64,000 bases of DNA, taken from positions 124,001 to 188,000 of the forward strand of contig NZ_JACTOJ010000002.1 of NCBI RefSeq assembly GCF_032335695.1. The letters are read 5' to 3'. Origin of the DNA: JACTOJ01 sp032335695 (GTDB taxonomy: Bacteria; Bacillota; Clostridia; Clostridiales; Clostridiaceae). A program made the position numbers and the translations under genes. Numbering within the stretch: the first letter of the stretch is position 1; every line of letters begins with the position of its first letter. This document shows, piece after piece, positions 1 through 9,083 of the stretch. The notes under the pieces are model-generated. The model was not told the origin of the DNA. It saw nothing but the letters and a program-made list of their open reading frames with translations, and searched no databases.

Positions 1-791
1 TTAATTTCAGATATTTCTCCTGCACATTTTATAACCTTTGACAGGTACTGTATAGAATGAAGCAAGCCTTCATTGGAAGTCAGGCTCTTATTATGAATAT
101 ACATATTAATTCCAAAGGATATTATCAAAGGAAATATTACTGCGCTCTTAAAAAATGGAATCATGCATAGAAGTACTAACGGCATAGCAGCAGCAACATT
201 GCAGGTTCTCATCATGCTTTCATCAAATTCATGTTCCTTAAATAACAGTTCAACTATGTTTCCATCCTTAGCTCTTTCTCTTCCGCAGATATAAAGATAA
301 GTTCTAAGTTTATCTCTCAATTCCTTATCCCTAGAAAATAAATCTATTTGAGCCTTTCTTATATGGATTTCCTCCTGGCTCTTAAGCGGTCTTCTCAAAA
401 TATCATATAGCATATGCTCACCTGGAGTGGATAAATTTCTGTCTAAAAAAGCATATATTTCATCCATGGTAAGATCTCCCCAGGTTTGATCATCTATTAT
501 ATCTTCTTCATCCTCTTTTTTAGACAGCAAATGATATTTTTTCGTTCTTTCTAAATTTCTCTTCTTTTCTATGGGAGTACCCCAGTTTTCTTTTAAATAG
601 TCAAGCATTCTGTAAAAATTTCTTCTGTATCTAAACTTCAAAGCTATGGCTAGAAATACAGGAACTAATATAAGCACGGAAAATCCCTTAATTCCATAGC
701 TTTGCCCTAGGAGTAATCCAAAATATACATCCAAAGCCAAAAGGGCTAAAAACAATTTAAACAACTTATCTAAAACATATTCATTACTCAT
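1..791 (-). CDS. MutS-family membrane-linked protein, partial
   Basis: The gene opens with ATG at 791 and stays open to the window edge, so only about 263 N-terminal residues are seen. Two hydrophobic segments lie in the first 60 residues and another pair around residues 192-230. Between them is the block 'MDEIYAFLDRNLSTPGEHML', typical of the clostridial MutS-like proteins of about 600 residues whose MutS core and ATPase would lie beyond the edge. The start overlaps the stop of the hydrolase gene upstream as ATGA, so the two are probably translationally coupled. The family assignment rests on this N-terminal part only. Confidence 0.72.
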   Translation of the reverse strand, partial: MSNEYVLDKLFKLFLALLALDVYFGLLLGQSYGIKGFSVLILVPVFLAIALKFRYRRNFYRMLDYLKENWGTPIEKKRNLERTKKYHLLSKKEDEEDIIDDQTWGDLTMDEIYAFLDRNLSTPGEHMLYDILRRPLKSQEEIHIRKAQIDLFSRDKELRDKLRTYLYICGRERAKDGNIVELLFKEHEFDESMMRTCNVAAAMPLVLLCMIPFFKSAVIFPLIISFGINMYIHNKSLTSNEGLLHSIQYLSKVIKCAGEISEI

Positions 792-1858
792 GGCTGTCTA
801 CCTGCCTTCTTTATTAAGTTTCTTATAGCTACTGCAAATGCATCTGGTCTATCTACTTGAATATAGCTTCCTGATTTCTCTATAACCATCTGTTCTGAAT
901 TGCTGGAGAGCTCTGTAAGCTTTTTTTGCTGTTGTATATAAGCGGTATCCTTAGAGGCATCATTAAATTTTGAGGCTGGAGTCATAACTATAAGCGGCAT
1001 ACTTAAAGAATTTTTTTGCTGTACATTAAGGTTATAGTTCTTTAAGGTTTTAAGCTCATCTCCAAAAGCACCATAATATTGCCCAGTTTCTCTTTGTGCT
1101 CTAAAAGCCCCTTTATCATCTTCCTCTAAGTTATTCAGGAAATACTCTTTATCCTTAAATATTCCTAAATCATAGGCCAGTCTGGTTCCCCCAAAATAGG
1201 AAGCAACTTTTTTTATATTAGCATTCCTTATATTTTTAGCTAAAGTTTGCTGAAATTCCTTGCTTTTTATATCATCTTCCATAAGACTGTCCACTAATAT
1301 TACTCCAACTATGTCTTTAGGATATTTCTTAGCATATTCAGTCATTATAAGTCCGCCATAGCCATGTCCTACAAGTATGTATGGTCCCATAGTACCAGTA
1401 CTTTTTAAAACATTTCTCAAGTTATCAACATTAGCTTCAAAATCCATATTACTAGTTGAGGCATCACTGAAACCAATGCCCGCTCTGTCATAGGAAAGTT
1501 CTCTATAAGTATCATCAATGCTGTCCTTAACGCCCTTCCATTGCCCTATAGCACTGCCAGTATCACTTTCAAATACAACGGCGTATTTCCCATTTCCATT
1601 ACCACCAGAATTTACAAACAGCCTGTAACCCTTAATAGAATACATGCTTCCTTTTCCCTTGTATTCATTTTGATCTGCTCGAGATGCTATGAATTGAAAT
1701 AACACTCCCACAAAAAGCAAAAGCACTAAGGAGAAAAAAATAATTTCAACAGATAATAATATTTTATTTCTAGGTTTATCACCAGGCTTCTTCAAAAAGC
1801 TGCTGGCATTTTTATCTTTATATTTAGAAAGAGCATTAGTAAATATAAAAAATTTCAT
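788..1858 (-). CDS. Membrane-anchored alpha/beta-hydrolase-fold protein lacking catalytic Ser and His
   Basis: 356 residues. A single N-terminal membrane segment (about residues 36-58) is followed by an alpha/beta-hydrolase fold that would face outwards. The nucleophile elbow, normally G-x-S-x-G, reads GHGYG with Gly166 in the Ser position (codon GGC). The C-terminal site where family members have 'GHYIQ' reads 'GSYIQVDRPD', with Ser331 for the catalytic His. It is therefore probably not a working hydrolase, or it uses other chemistry. The start has a GAGGTCAA site 8 nt upstream. It lies 11 nt after tsaD and overlaps the next gene by 4 nt, so the three look like one operon. Confidence 0.8.
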   Translation of the reverse strand: MKFFIFTNALSKYKDKNASSFLKKPGDKPRNKILLSVEIIFFSLVLLLFVGVLFQFIASRADQNEYKGKGSMYSIKGYRLFVNSGGNGNGKYAVVFESDTGSAIGQWKGVKDSIDDTYRELSYDRAGIGFSDASTSNMDFEANVDNLRNVLKSTGTMGPYILVGHGYGGLIMTEYAKKYPKDIVGVILVDSLMEDDIKSKEFQQTLAKNIRNANIKKVASYFGGTRLAYDLGIFKDKEYFLNNLEEDDKGAFRAQRETGQYYGAFGDELKTLKNYNLNVQQKNSLSMPLIVMTPASKFNDASKDTAYIQQQKKLTELSSNSEQMVIEKSGSYIQVDRPDAFAVAIRNLIKKAGRQP

Positions 1859-1869
1859 ATAATTGACCT

Positions 1870-2886
1870 CTATCTTTCCCCAAGCTTAAGATTTGGAATA
1901 GCATTTAGTGTAAGTGGAGATCTAACTCCTCTCATATATTCAAAATAAGCAGCGCTTCCTATCATGGCTGCATTATCAGTGCACAATATAGGCGGTGGAA
2001 AAAGTACCTTTATTCCAAGATTTTCTCCCGCCTTCATAAGAGATTCTCTTAAAGCAGAATTGGAAGCAACTCCTCCTGCTATAGCAATCTTATCTACATT
2101 TCTCTTTTTACAAACCTTTATAACATTATCCGTAAGCACATCTACTACAGCTTTCTGAAAGGATGCAGCCACATCAGCTTTGTTTACCTCTTCATGAGTC
2201 ATCTCTGCTTTATTTAAATAATTTAATACTGCAGATTTTAAGCCGCTGAAAGAAAAATCCAAGGAATCATCATGAAAATTAGCTCTAGGAAACTTTATAG
2301 AAGCCTCTCCTTCCTTGGAAAGCTTATCTATCTTTGGTCCCCCGGGATATCCAAGTCCTATTGCCCTAGCCACCTTATCATAAGCCTCCCCTGCCGCATC
2401 ATCTCTGGTTTGACCTATAACTTCAAAATCCCCATAATCCTTCATGTGAACAATAAAAGTGTGCCCTCCAGATACCACCAGACATACAAAAGGCGGCTCC
2501 AAGTCTTTATGCTCTATAAAATTAGCACTTATATGTCCTTCAATATGATTCACACCTATCAAAGGCTTTTTCAATGCATAGGCTAACCCTTTTGCATACT
2601 GGAGTCCTACAAGAAGAGCTCCCACAAGTCCTGGTCCGTAAGTTACTGCCACCGCATCTATTTCCTCAAAATCTACCTTTGCCTCCTGAATAGCTTCCTC
2701 TACTACTGCATTTATAACTTCTACATGTTTTCTTGAAGCTACCTCAGGTACAACTCCTCCAAATTTTTTATGTATATCAATCTGTGATGCTATTATATTG
2801 GATAGAACTTCTCTGCCATTCACTACCACTGCCGCTGCAGTCTCATCACAGCTGCTTTCTATAGCTAGTATTTTTATATCTTTCAT
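1870..2886 (-). CDS. tsaD: tRNA N6-adenosine threonylcarbamoyltransferase TsaD
   Basis: 338 residues, normal length. TsaD transfers the threonylcarbamoyl group from TC-AMP to A37 of ANN-decoding tRNAs, working with TsaB and TsaE (both encoded at 42.1-43.3 kb in this window). The ASKHA-fold N-terminal motif 'LAIESSCDETAAAVV', the metal-binding pair in 'HIEGH' (His114, His118) and the 'VSGGHT' and 'AGGVASN' motifs are all present. An AAAGGGTGAT site precedes the ATG. It is first of a leftward group with the hydrolase-like and MutS-like genes and is divergent from the RusA-like gene. Confidence 0.97.
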   Translation of the reverse strand: MKDIKILAIESSCDETAAAVVVNGREVLSNIIASQIDIHKKFGGVVPEVASRKHVEVINAVVEEAIQEAKVDFEEIDAVAVTYGPGLVGALLVGLQYAKGLAYALKKPLIGVNHIEGHISANFIEHKDLEPPFVCLVVSGGHTFIVHMKDYGDFEVIGQTRDDAAGEAYDKVARAIGLGYPGGPKIDKLSKEGEASIKFPRANFHDDSLDFSFSGLKSAVLNYLNKAEMTHEEVNKADVAASFQKAVVDVLTDNVIKVCKKRNVDKIAIAGGVASNSALRESLMKAGENLGIKVLFPPPILCTDNAAMIGSAAYFEYMRGVRSPLTLNAIPNLKLGER

Positions 2887-3048
2887 CTTATCACCCTTTA
2901 TATTAAGCCATTATACTTATTTTTAACATACCTTATATTATATTATTATACCGATTAATTGTAAATTCTATTTAAAATTTATTATTCGCTATTTGTAAAA
3001 CAAATGTTATAATATATACACATAAAAACATTTTTCAGCGGAGGTATT

Positions 3049-3678
3049 ATGGAAGCTTATGCAAAGGTTATAGTTAAGGGATCTCCCATATCTAAATCTA
3101 ATTTTAAATTATTCAACAGCAGCGGAAGAGCTATTCTTCCTTATAATTCAGGAAAATATCATGATAGATATGCCCTTTACGAAGAAGAAATTGCCTATGA
3201 AGCAAGGATTCAGAATCCTAATACTGTCCTTTCTCAAGCTTTGATTGCAGTGCTTAAAGTTTTTTATAAAAGTGCTAAGAGACATCCTGATACAAATAAT
3301 ATTACGAAAAGTATATTCGATGGTATCGAAAAAAGCGGATTAATAATTAATGATGCCCAAATAAGGCGTCTTATAATCGAAGAGTATTACGATGTAAAAG
3401 ATCCTAGATTTGAATTAGAGCTTTACGGTGAAAGCAGCTATAGTATGAAATACGAGATATTTAAAAGAGAGATTCCTAATAAACCTATAGAATACGAACC
3501 ACCATCTAACAAAAAAAATATTTCAAGTTTAAAAAAAATAAAACCAAAGGAAACAGAGGCTACCGCCGATAAGCTTTTGTGCAGCATATGTAACAGAGAA
3601 ATTTCTAAAGACTCCTGCATATCTGCCAATAATGGAAATATGTTAATTTGTAAAAATTGCTTTAAAAAATTATTTTAA
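3049..3678 (+). CDS. RusA-like Holliday-junction nuclease with C-terminal zinc ribbon
   Basis: 209 residues behind GGAGGTATT. Residues 1-120 match the RusA fold: 'RHPDTNNITKSIFDGIEKSG' carries Asp81 and Asp91, and 'INDAQI' carries Asp102, corresponding to the metal-binding acidic residues of RusA resolvases. A charged linker (about 130-175) leads to a C-terminal CxxC...CxxC module (from about residue 178, 'CSICNREI' and 'CKNC'), probably a zinc ribbon. Classical RusA is about 120 residues and has no such tail. It sits in core DNA beside metF rather than in the island, so it is likely a resident repair or recombination nuclease. Confidence 0.75.
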   Translation: MEAYAKVIVKGSPISKSNFKLFNSSGRAILPYNSGKYHDRYALYEEEIAYEARIQNPNTVLSQALIAVLKVFYKSAKRHPDTNNITKSIFDGIEKSGLIINDAQIRRLIIEEYYDVKDPRFELELYGESSYSMKYEIFKREIPNKPIEYEPPSNKKNISSLKKIKPKETEATADKLLCSICNREISKDSCISANNGNMLICKNCFKKLF

Positions 3679-3692
3679 TAGGGGGGCTAAAA

Positions 3693-4586
3693 TTGCTTAT
3701 ACGTGATATATACAAAAATAAAAAACCTGTCATATCCTTCGAGATATTTCCACCAAAAAAGGATAGCGATATTTCTGCAATTTATAATACTTTAGAAGGC
3801 TTAAAGGACATGCGACCAGACTTTATAAGCGTAACTTACGGTGCAGGGGGAAGCACCAGAGACACTACTGTAAGCATAGCATCCTTGGTAAAAAACAAAT
3901 ATAATATAGAGTCACTGGCACATTTAACCTGCGTAGAACTTGATGAAAAAGCTTTAAGTTCCATTACAGAAAATTTAAAAAACAATAATGTAGAGAACAT
4001 ATTAGCCTTGCGTGGAGATTTACCAAAAGATTTCTCTCACGATGCTCTTAATTCTCAAAAATTTAGACATGCTAGCGATATAACTTCTTTTATTAAAAAA
4101 TCAAGCGGATTTTCTGTAGGAGGAGCTTGTTATCCTGAAGGCCATGTAGAATGTGATAGTCTTGACAAAGATATATATAATTTAAAGCTTAAGGCTGAGA
4201 GCGGAGCAGATTTTCTTATTACTCAGCTATTCTTTGACAATGAAAAATTCTATTCCTTCATGGAAAAGATAAGAAGCATAGGCATAAACATCCCTGTGTC
4301 TGCAGGTATAATGCCTGTAACAAATAAAAAGCAGATTGAAAGAATGGTTCAGCTTAGCGGAGCCACTCTACCTAAAAAATTTACTCGCATAATGGAAAAG
4401 TATGAATTTCAGCCTGAAGCTCTAAAGGAAGCAGGAATAGCCTACGCTACAGAACAGATAATAGACTTGCTTTCCTGGGGAATAGACGGCATTCATCTCT
4501 ATACCATGAACCGTCCGGAAACCTGCAGAAAAATAACTGAAAATATAAAGACTATAAGAAATTCTTTAGAGGAAAATATAATTTAA
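3693..4586 (+). CDS. metF: Methylenetetrahydrofolate reductase
   Basis: 297 residues, full length for MetF. The enzyme interconverts 5,10-methylene-THF and 5-methyl-THF for methionine synthesis. The TIM-barrel signature is complete: 'SFEIFPPK' near the N-terminus, 'SVTYGAGGS', 'ALRGD' and 'DFLITQLFFD'. The start is TTG at 3693 behind an AGGGGGG site, 14 nt after the RusA-like gene, so the two may be co-transcribed. No partner such as metV or acsE is adjacent. Confidence 0.95.
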   Translation: MLIRDIYKNKKPVISFEIFPPKKDSDISAIYNTLEGLKDMRPDFISVTYGAGGSTRDTTVSIASLVKNKYNIESLAHLTCVELDEKALSSITENLKNNNVENILALRGDLPKDFSHDALNSQKFRHASDITSFIKKSSGFSVGGACYPEGHVECDSLDKDIYNLKLKAESGADFLITQLFFDNEKFYSFMEKIRSIGINIPVSAGIMPVTNKKQIERMVQLSGATLPKKFTRIMEKYEFQPEALKEAGIAYATEQIIDLLSWGIDGIHLYTMNRPETCRKITENIKTIRNSLEENII

Positions 4587-4595
4587 TACAAAAAT

Positions 4596-4822
4596 GGCTG
4601 TCACAAAAAGATTATTTATTTTAAAATATTAAGATAAGATTCGTAAGTGATAAATTTCAAGTAAGAATTAAGAGGTAAAAATTAATAGTTATTGAGGAAA
4701 TCGTCTCTTTGTGAGCCGATTTCTTATAATTTTTACACTTATTTTTAATTCTTAAATTTTACTTATTAACTTGTTCTTATCTATTTCTCTTTAAAATAAC
4801 CTTATCTTCATTGTGCAGCTCC
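4596..4822. repeat. MITE-like non-autonomous inverted repeat
   Basis: A 227-bp non-coding segment is almost entirely one long imperfect inverted repeat. The ends GGCTGTCACAA (4596-4606) and the complement of TTGTGCAGCTCC (4811-4822) match. Inside them TTATTTTAAA (4616) pairs with TTTAAAATAA (4790-4799), AGATAAGA (4632) with TTCTTATCT (4774), and a GAAATCG/CGATTTC hairpin (4697-4723) forms the centre. No ORF is inside. The structure suggests a miniature mobile element or degenerate terminal-inverted-repeat unit; other genomic copies would be needed to prove this. Confidence 0.5.
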
Positions 4823-4852
4823 CTTATCTCAACTATAATTTTAAAATGTAGT

Positions 4853-5815
4853 TTAGCATTTAGCAGCATATTCTGCAGCAGCTTCTGCAGCTTTATAGCC
4901 TTCAAGGCTTACCTCATCAGCGCTATTATGTTTTCTTATCACATCACCGCAGGCAAATATCCATTCTTTACTGGTCTGCATTTTTTCATTTACTTGCATA
5001 AGCTCTTCTTCAGATATTTCTAAAGTATCTCTTAAAACCTCATTCTCTGGTTTCAAATCTACAGAAATCATTAAAGTATCACAAGAAATATATTGTTCAC
5101 TTCCTTCAATAGGTTTTCCTGAAGCATCTATTTTGCATATAGTAACACCCTGCACTCTGTCCACACCAGCTATAGATTTAATAACATGAGAAGTAATAAT
5201 ATTTATATCAAAATCTTCTACGCATTGAAGTAAATTTTTTCTATCACATTTTATATTCTTATTTTCTTCTACCATAGCCTTTACTGAAGCACCTTCTAGC
5301 ACTAATCTTTCAACAGTTGAAAAGGAAAGATTGCTAGTGCCATATACTACAATTTCCTTACCAGGCAAATACCCATATATATTAACAAGATTTTGGATAG
5401 TTCCAGCTGTAAGTACTCCTGCCAGCCTGCTCCCGGGTATATCTAGACTCACCTTTGGTATTTCTCTGCAGCCAGCTGCAAAAATAACTGCCTTAGCTTT
5501 AACCTTATGTATTCCTTTTGGATTTATGAATTTAATCTCCCTTTGATCATTTATTTCAATAACCATAGCATCAAGTTCACATTCTACTCCAAGATTATTG
5601 AATTCATTTATGAATCTTTGAGCATATTCACAGCCAGTAATATCTTCATTAAAAATATTAATACCGTAACCCTTTTGTATGCATTGATTAAGTATTCCGC
5701 CTAATTGGTTTTCTCTATCCAAAACCAGACATTTGCAGCCTAATTCTGTGGATTTTACAGCTGCAGCCAGCCCAGCAGCTCCTCCTCCTATTATAACTAT
5801 ATCGTAACTTTTCAT
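4853..5815 (-). CDS. FAD/NAD(P)-dependent oxidoreductase
   Basis: 320 residues. An N-terminal FAD-binding Rossmann motif (GGGAAGL, residues 10-16) is followed by 'LGGILNQCIQKGYG', a signature of flavoproteins that in many Firmicutes sit with the GlpO-type glycerol-3-phosphate dehydrogenase and a DUF1667 protein. A second nucleotide-binding region lies near residues 155-190, and the C-terminal 'IFACGDV' contacts FAD. No redox-active CxxC of thioredoxin reductases is seen. The usual partners are absent here, so the electron acceptor and substrate are unknown. Confidence 0.8.
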   Translation of the reverse strand: MKSYDIVIIGGGAAGLAAAVKSTELGCKCLVLDRENQLGGILNQCIQKGYGINIFNEDITGCEYAQRFINEFNNLGVECELDAMVIEINDQREIKFINPKGIHKVKAKAVIFAAGCREIPKVSLDIPGSRLAGVLTAGTIQNLVNIYGYLPGKEIVVYGTSNLSFSTVERLVLEGASVKAMVEENKNIKCDRKNLLQCVEDFDINIITSHVIKSIAGVDRVQGVTICKIDASGKPIEGSEQYISCDTLMISVDLKPENEVLRDTLEISEEELMQVNEKMQTSKEWIFACGDVIRKHNSADEVSLEGYKAAEAAAEYAAKC

Positions 5816-5939
5816 TTCGCCTAACCTCTCAAAATTTAAAAAATATTACACTATAAAATATATTACAGAGGCTCAAAATAATCAATTTTATTTTTTTGCT
5901 GCCTATAAATTTATTTCATTTTGAGCATAATATAAAAAG

Positions 5940-5981
5940 GCTATGTTTAAGAAATTACCGATGTAAAGCTTTGAACATAGC
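5940..5981. repeat. Imperfect inverted repeat upstream of small gene
   Basis: GCTATGTT (5940-5947) pairs with AACATAGC (5974-5981), with further A/T pairing inside. It lies in the gap between two oppositely pointing genes. It could be a regulatory hairpin or operator for the gene at 6022; no T-tract makes it a clear terminator. Confidence 0.3.
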
Positions 5982-6021
5982 TAAACTAAATTAAATTTTA
6001 TATAATAAAGGAGGTGTTCCC

Positions 6022-6264
6022 TTGAATATACGAACTGGCATAAACTTAGATAAAGAAATGAAAAAACTTATAAAATTCAGCAAATTTCATCCCTATATGG
6101 AAAACTATGAAGAACATCCAAAAACCAATCATAATAAGTCAAATAATAAATGCTGTGAAAGCAATTCAGTTTCTGAAAATATGAAATATATAATTCCTGC
6201 TGGAATAGCTGTTTTAGGAGCTGCAGCCCTTGTTGGCTATGGCATAGGGAAAAATTCAAGATAG
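6022..6264 (+). CDS. Small protein with C-terminal membrane anchor
   Basis: 80 residues from TTG at 6022 behind a strong AAAGGAGGTG site. The first 50 residues are polar and rich in Lys, His and Asn; residues about 56-75 form one hydrophobic segment rich in Gly and Ala. It looks like a tail-anchored small membrane protein. I do not recognise a family. It is a single-gene unit ending at the hairpin at 6274. Confidence 0.6.
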   Translation: MNIRTGINLDKEMKKLIKFSKFHPYMENYEEHPKTNHNKSNNKCCESNSVSENMKYIIPAGIAVLGAAALVGYGIGKNSR

Positions 6265-6273
6265 ATACATAAT

Positions 6274-6310
6274 AAAAAACTAAAGCAGGTATAATTGGCT
6301 TTAGTTTTTT
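6274..6310. terminator. Bidirectional rho-independent terminator
   Basis: AAAAAACTAAAGC (6274-6286) pairs with GCTTTAGTTTTTT (6298-6310). A/T tracts on both sides let it serve the convergent genes at 6022 and 6325. Confidence 0.85.
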
Positions 6311-6324
6311 ATTATCACTAAATA

Positions 6325-7047
6325 TTAATTTACAACGTCTTTAAATTCAGCACTATTCTTCACATTATTAAAATCCGCTTCATGCCTTGCCTCATCCTTC
6401 ACGTTTGGGTTAATGGCAATAGCTTGTTTTAAATATTCTACAGTATTTTGTACATCTCCTCTTCTGCCATATATACTAGCTATTCCATAATAGCTCCATT
6501 CATATTTTTCAATCTCTAGAGCTTTTTTATACCATTCAATGGCAGTATCATAATTTGCCTGCAGCTCATTAGCAAGCCCCATATCAAATCTTCCGTGACC
6601 ATAATCGTCTTTTAGCTGTAAGCATCTCTCTATGTTGCTTACACCTTCTTTATAATTTCCTTTATAGCACTGTGCTATTCCTTTTATGTCATAGGCCTTG
6701 TAGAAGTCAGGATACATCAGTATAACCTGATCCTCAGCTTTTATGGCATCATCATAGTTTTTTTCATAAAGCAAATTATAGCCTTTTATATAATCCTGCT
6801 GTTTTTGATCTTCAATTGCCTGCTGACTGCTTTGCTGATTATTTTGATTTGATGTCTGCTGAGAATTATTATCTAAGCTGCTATTGGTATTGCTGGAAGC
6901 CTGTTCATTGGTTTTTGCTTGATTATTTTTCTCTATATTGTTTTGATGAATTTTCACTCTGTACTCACTTGACACCAAAATTCCTAAAAAAATAAATAAT
7001 AAAAATGTGAATAATAATTTAATCTTATGTCTCTTAATAAAATTCAT
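6325..7047 (-). CDS. Membrane-anchored TPR protein
   Basis: 240 residues. A hydrophobic segment at about residues 10-27 acts as signal anchor. A low-complexity Asn/Gln/Ser-rich linker (about 38-85) leads to tandem TPR units over about residues 88-230, e.g. 'FYKAYDIKGIAQCYKGNYK' and 'YDTAIEWYKKALEIE'. It is probably an extracytoplasmic scaffold for protein contacts; nothing indicates an enzyme. It is transcribed alone, towards the shared terminator at 6274. Confidence 0.75.
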   Translation of the reverse strand: MNFIKRHKIKLLFTFLLFIFLGILVSSEYRVKIHQNNIEKNNQAKTNEQASSNTNSSLDNNSQQTSNQNNQQSSQQAIEDQKQQDYIKGYNLLYEKNYDDAIKAEDQVILMYPDFYKAYDIKGIAQCYKGNYKEGVSNIERCLQLKDDYGHGRFDMGLANELQANYDTAIEWYKKALEIEKYEWSYYGIASIYGRRGDVQNTVEYLKQAIAINPNVKDEARHEADFNNVKNSAEFKDVVN

Positions 7048-7174
7048 AGTTCTTCCCTCTTATTTTTTATGAAACTTAATTTATAGATTAAATTATAACA
7101 TAAATTTATATTTTTCAATGGTTAATAAATTAATAATTTATATTAAAAAATTTATACATGATTTGTTAACATAA

Positions 7175-7212
7175 AAAAGCGATGCACATTTTTAATTCTT
7201 GCATCGCTTCTT
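7175..7212 (-). terminator. Terminator after sugar ABC operon
   Basis: AAGCGATGC (7177-7185) pairs with GCATCGCTT (7201-7209). Read leftwards the hairpin is followed by a run of T. It ends the leftward importer operon whose last gene stops at 7236. Confidence 0.85.
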
Positions 7213-7235
7213 TACATAAATTAAATATTCTTTGT

Positions 7236-8108
7236 TTACCCTTTTACCGCACCTACAGTAACTCCTCCAATTATATATTTGGAGCAGAATAAAAATACAA
7301 GCATAATAGGTATTATAGATAGAGCTATGCACATATAAACTGCTCCAAAATCTGTCTGGTAGGTACCCTTTGCCATGGCTGTAAGTATTGGAACTGTATA
7401 TTTATCTTCATCATTTAACACTATAAGAGGAGTAAGATAGTTATTCCAGGTACTTATAAATGTAAATATTGACATAGTTGCCAATGCAGGAGTTATTATA
7501 GGCATAACTATTTTGTTATATATTTTAAATTCTCCGCAGCCATCTATTCTGGCAGATTCCATTAAGGAATCCGGTACAGAGGAATCAATGTAAAGCTTCA
7601 TGAAAAACACTATGTTAGCTGTAGCAATTGACGGAAGTATCAAAGCTAATCTGCTATTCATTAAATCTAAAAATCTTATAACCCTGAAGAAACCAAGTAT
7701 TCCTAATTGAGGTGGAATCATAAGCGTCATAAGCACTATTGCAAACAGAAATTTATTGCCTTTAAATTTAAATTTTGAAAAGCCATAAGCAGTAAGTCCC
7801 CCAAAATATGCTGCAAGAAGTGTAGCACTGAAGGATATTATTATACTATTTTTAAATCCATTCCATATATTTATTCTTTGCTGCATTCTGTTGTAGTTAT
7901 TAAGAAAATCTTTACCTGGTATAAGGCTTAATTTTGAGGCTATTTCTGCATTGCTGTGAGTGGCATTTATAATCATTATATAAAATGGTATGAAGCATAA
8001 TACCGCAAGAGCAATAAGGAATATATACAAAACTATTTTTCCTACAGTGAAATGAACCTTTTTTCTTGTTTTTAATGCAGGTGTATTTTTATTTTTAGCT
8101 AATTCCAT
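7236..8108 (-). CDS. Carbohydrate ABC transporter permease, MalG type
   Basis: 290 residues with six predicted membrane spans. The EAA loop that contacts the ATPase is visible as 'ESARIDGCGEFKIYNKIVMP' (EAA-x3-G-x9-I-x-LP pattern). MalG/LacG-type permeases end with the short tail 'VTVGAVKG' seen here. It follows the MalF-type gene by 12 nt. No ATPase gene is in the cluster, which is usual for clostridial CUT1 importers sharing an MsmK-like ATPase encoded elsewhere. Confidence 0.92.
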   Translation of the reverse strand: MELAKNKNTPALKTRKKVHFTVGKIVLYIFLIALAVLCFIPFYIMIINATHSNAEIASKLSLIPGKDFLNNYNRMQQRINIWNGFKNSIIISFSATLLAAYFGGLTAYGFSKFKFKGNKFLFAIVLMTLMIPPQLGILGFFRVIRFLDLMNSRLALILPSIATANIVFFMKLYIDSSVPDSLMESARIDGCGEFKIYNKIVMPIITPALATMSIFTFISTWNNYLTPLIVLNDEDKYTVPILTAMAKGTYQTDFGAVYMCIALSIIPIMLVFLFCSKYIIGGVTVGAVKG

Positions 8109-8120
8109 ACTAAATCACCT

Positions 8121-9020
8121 CTAATCATAAACTGGTTTTCTATTCATCATTTTGTATGCTATAAATACTACCACCGCAAGAAGTATAAATAGTCCTGTTC
8201 CTATAGTGGCACCATAACCAAAGTTATAGGTTCTAAAGGCTGTATTATATTGATACATTACCATAGTTAAAATAGATCCTTGCGGAGAACCATCACCGTT
8301 GGTAAGCAGGAAAGGGACATCAAACATGGTCATTCCTCCGATCAAAGAAGTTATGACTGTATATAGCATTGTTGGTCTTATTAGAGGAAGCGTAATATTC
8401 CAAAAGCTTTGCCATTTATTAGCTCCATCTACTATAGCTGCCTCCAGCACATCATCAGGTATAGCTTTTATACCTGCAATTATTATTATCATGGTATAGC
8501 CAAACCACATCCACCAATTTATAAAAGATACTCCTCCTCGTGTAGCTGTGATACTCTGAAGCCATTCTACAGGCTGATTCAATATTTTCAAGGACATCAG
8601 TATTCTGTTTAAAGCTCCCGTCTGCCAATCCATGATAAACCTGAATAGAACAGCTACTGATGCTACAGTTACTAGATTAGGCAGGAAAAATATACCTCTG
8701 AAAAACTCCTTACCTTTTATTTTGGTATTTGTTAAGGCTACTGCCAAGAATAGCGCAAATATCATCTGGGGAATTATATTAGCTATCCACATTATAGCTG
8801 TATTGCCTATACTGCTAAAAAATGTGGTATCCCTTATAAGAGTTTTAAAATTATCAAACAGTATAAACTTAGGCGTTGAAGCTGTGCCATCCCAGTCAGT
8901 TAAACTCAAATAAAAGGTATATAAAATTGGATATAATCCAAAGATCATAAATGCTATAAAGTACGGTGCAATAAATAGATACGCATAATTATTTTTATTT
9001 ACTTTGTTTTTAAGCTTCAT
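8121..9020 (-). CDS. Carbohydrate ABC transporter permease, MalF type
   Basis: 299 residues from ATG at 9020, preferred over an ATG 15 nt upstream because GGAGGTGAC lies 7 nt before it. Six membrane spans, with the EAA motif 'EAAIVDGANKWQSFWNITLP'. It forms the membrane channel with the gene at 7236 and receives sugar from the binding protein at 9084. Translation probably runs at a lower level than the binding protein because of the hairpin at 9041-9075. Confidence 0.92.
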   Translation of the reverse strand: MKLKNKVNKNNYAYLFIAPYFIAFMIFGLYPILYTFYLSLTDWDGTASTPKFILFDNFKTLIRDTTFFSSIGNTAIMWIANIIPQMIFALFLAVALTNTKIKGKEFFRGIFFLPNLVTVASVAVLFRFIMDWQTGALNRILMSLKILNQPVEWLQSITATRGGVSFINWWMWFGYTMIIIIAGIKAIPDDVLEAAIVDGANKWQSFWNITLPLIRPTMLYTVITSLIGGMTMFDVPFLLTNGDGSPQGSILTMVMYQYNTAFRTYNFGYGATIGTGLFILLAVVVFIAYKMMNRKPVYD

Positions 9021-9040
9021 ATAAGTCACCTCCATTAAAT

Positions 9041-9075
9041 TATTACCGCATTAAAAGACATTTAATGCGGTAATA
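9041..9075 (-). promoter_or_regulatory. Intercistronic stabilising hairpin
   Basis: A perfect 15-bp stem (TATTACCGCATTAAA with its complement, 5-nt loop) lies between the binding-protein gene and the permease genes and has no T-tract after it on the transcribed strand. Such hairpins usually protect the binding-protein mRNA 3' end and raise it above the permeases. Confidence 0.65.
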
Positions 9076-9083
9076 AAAAGTTT

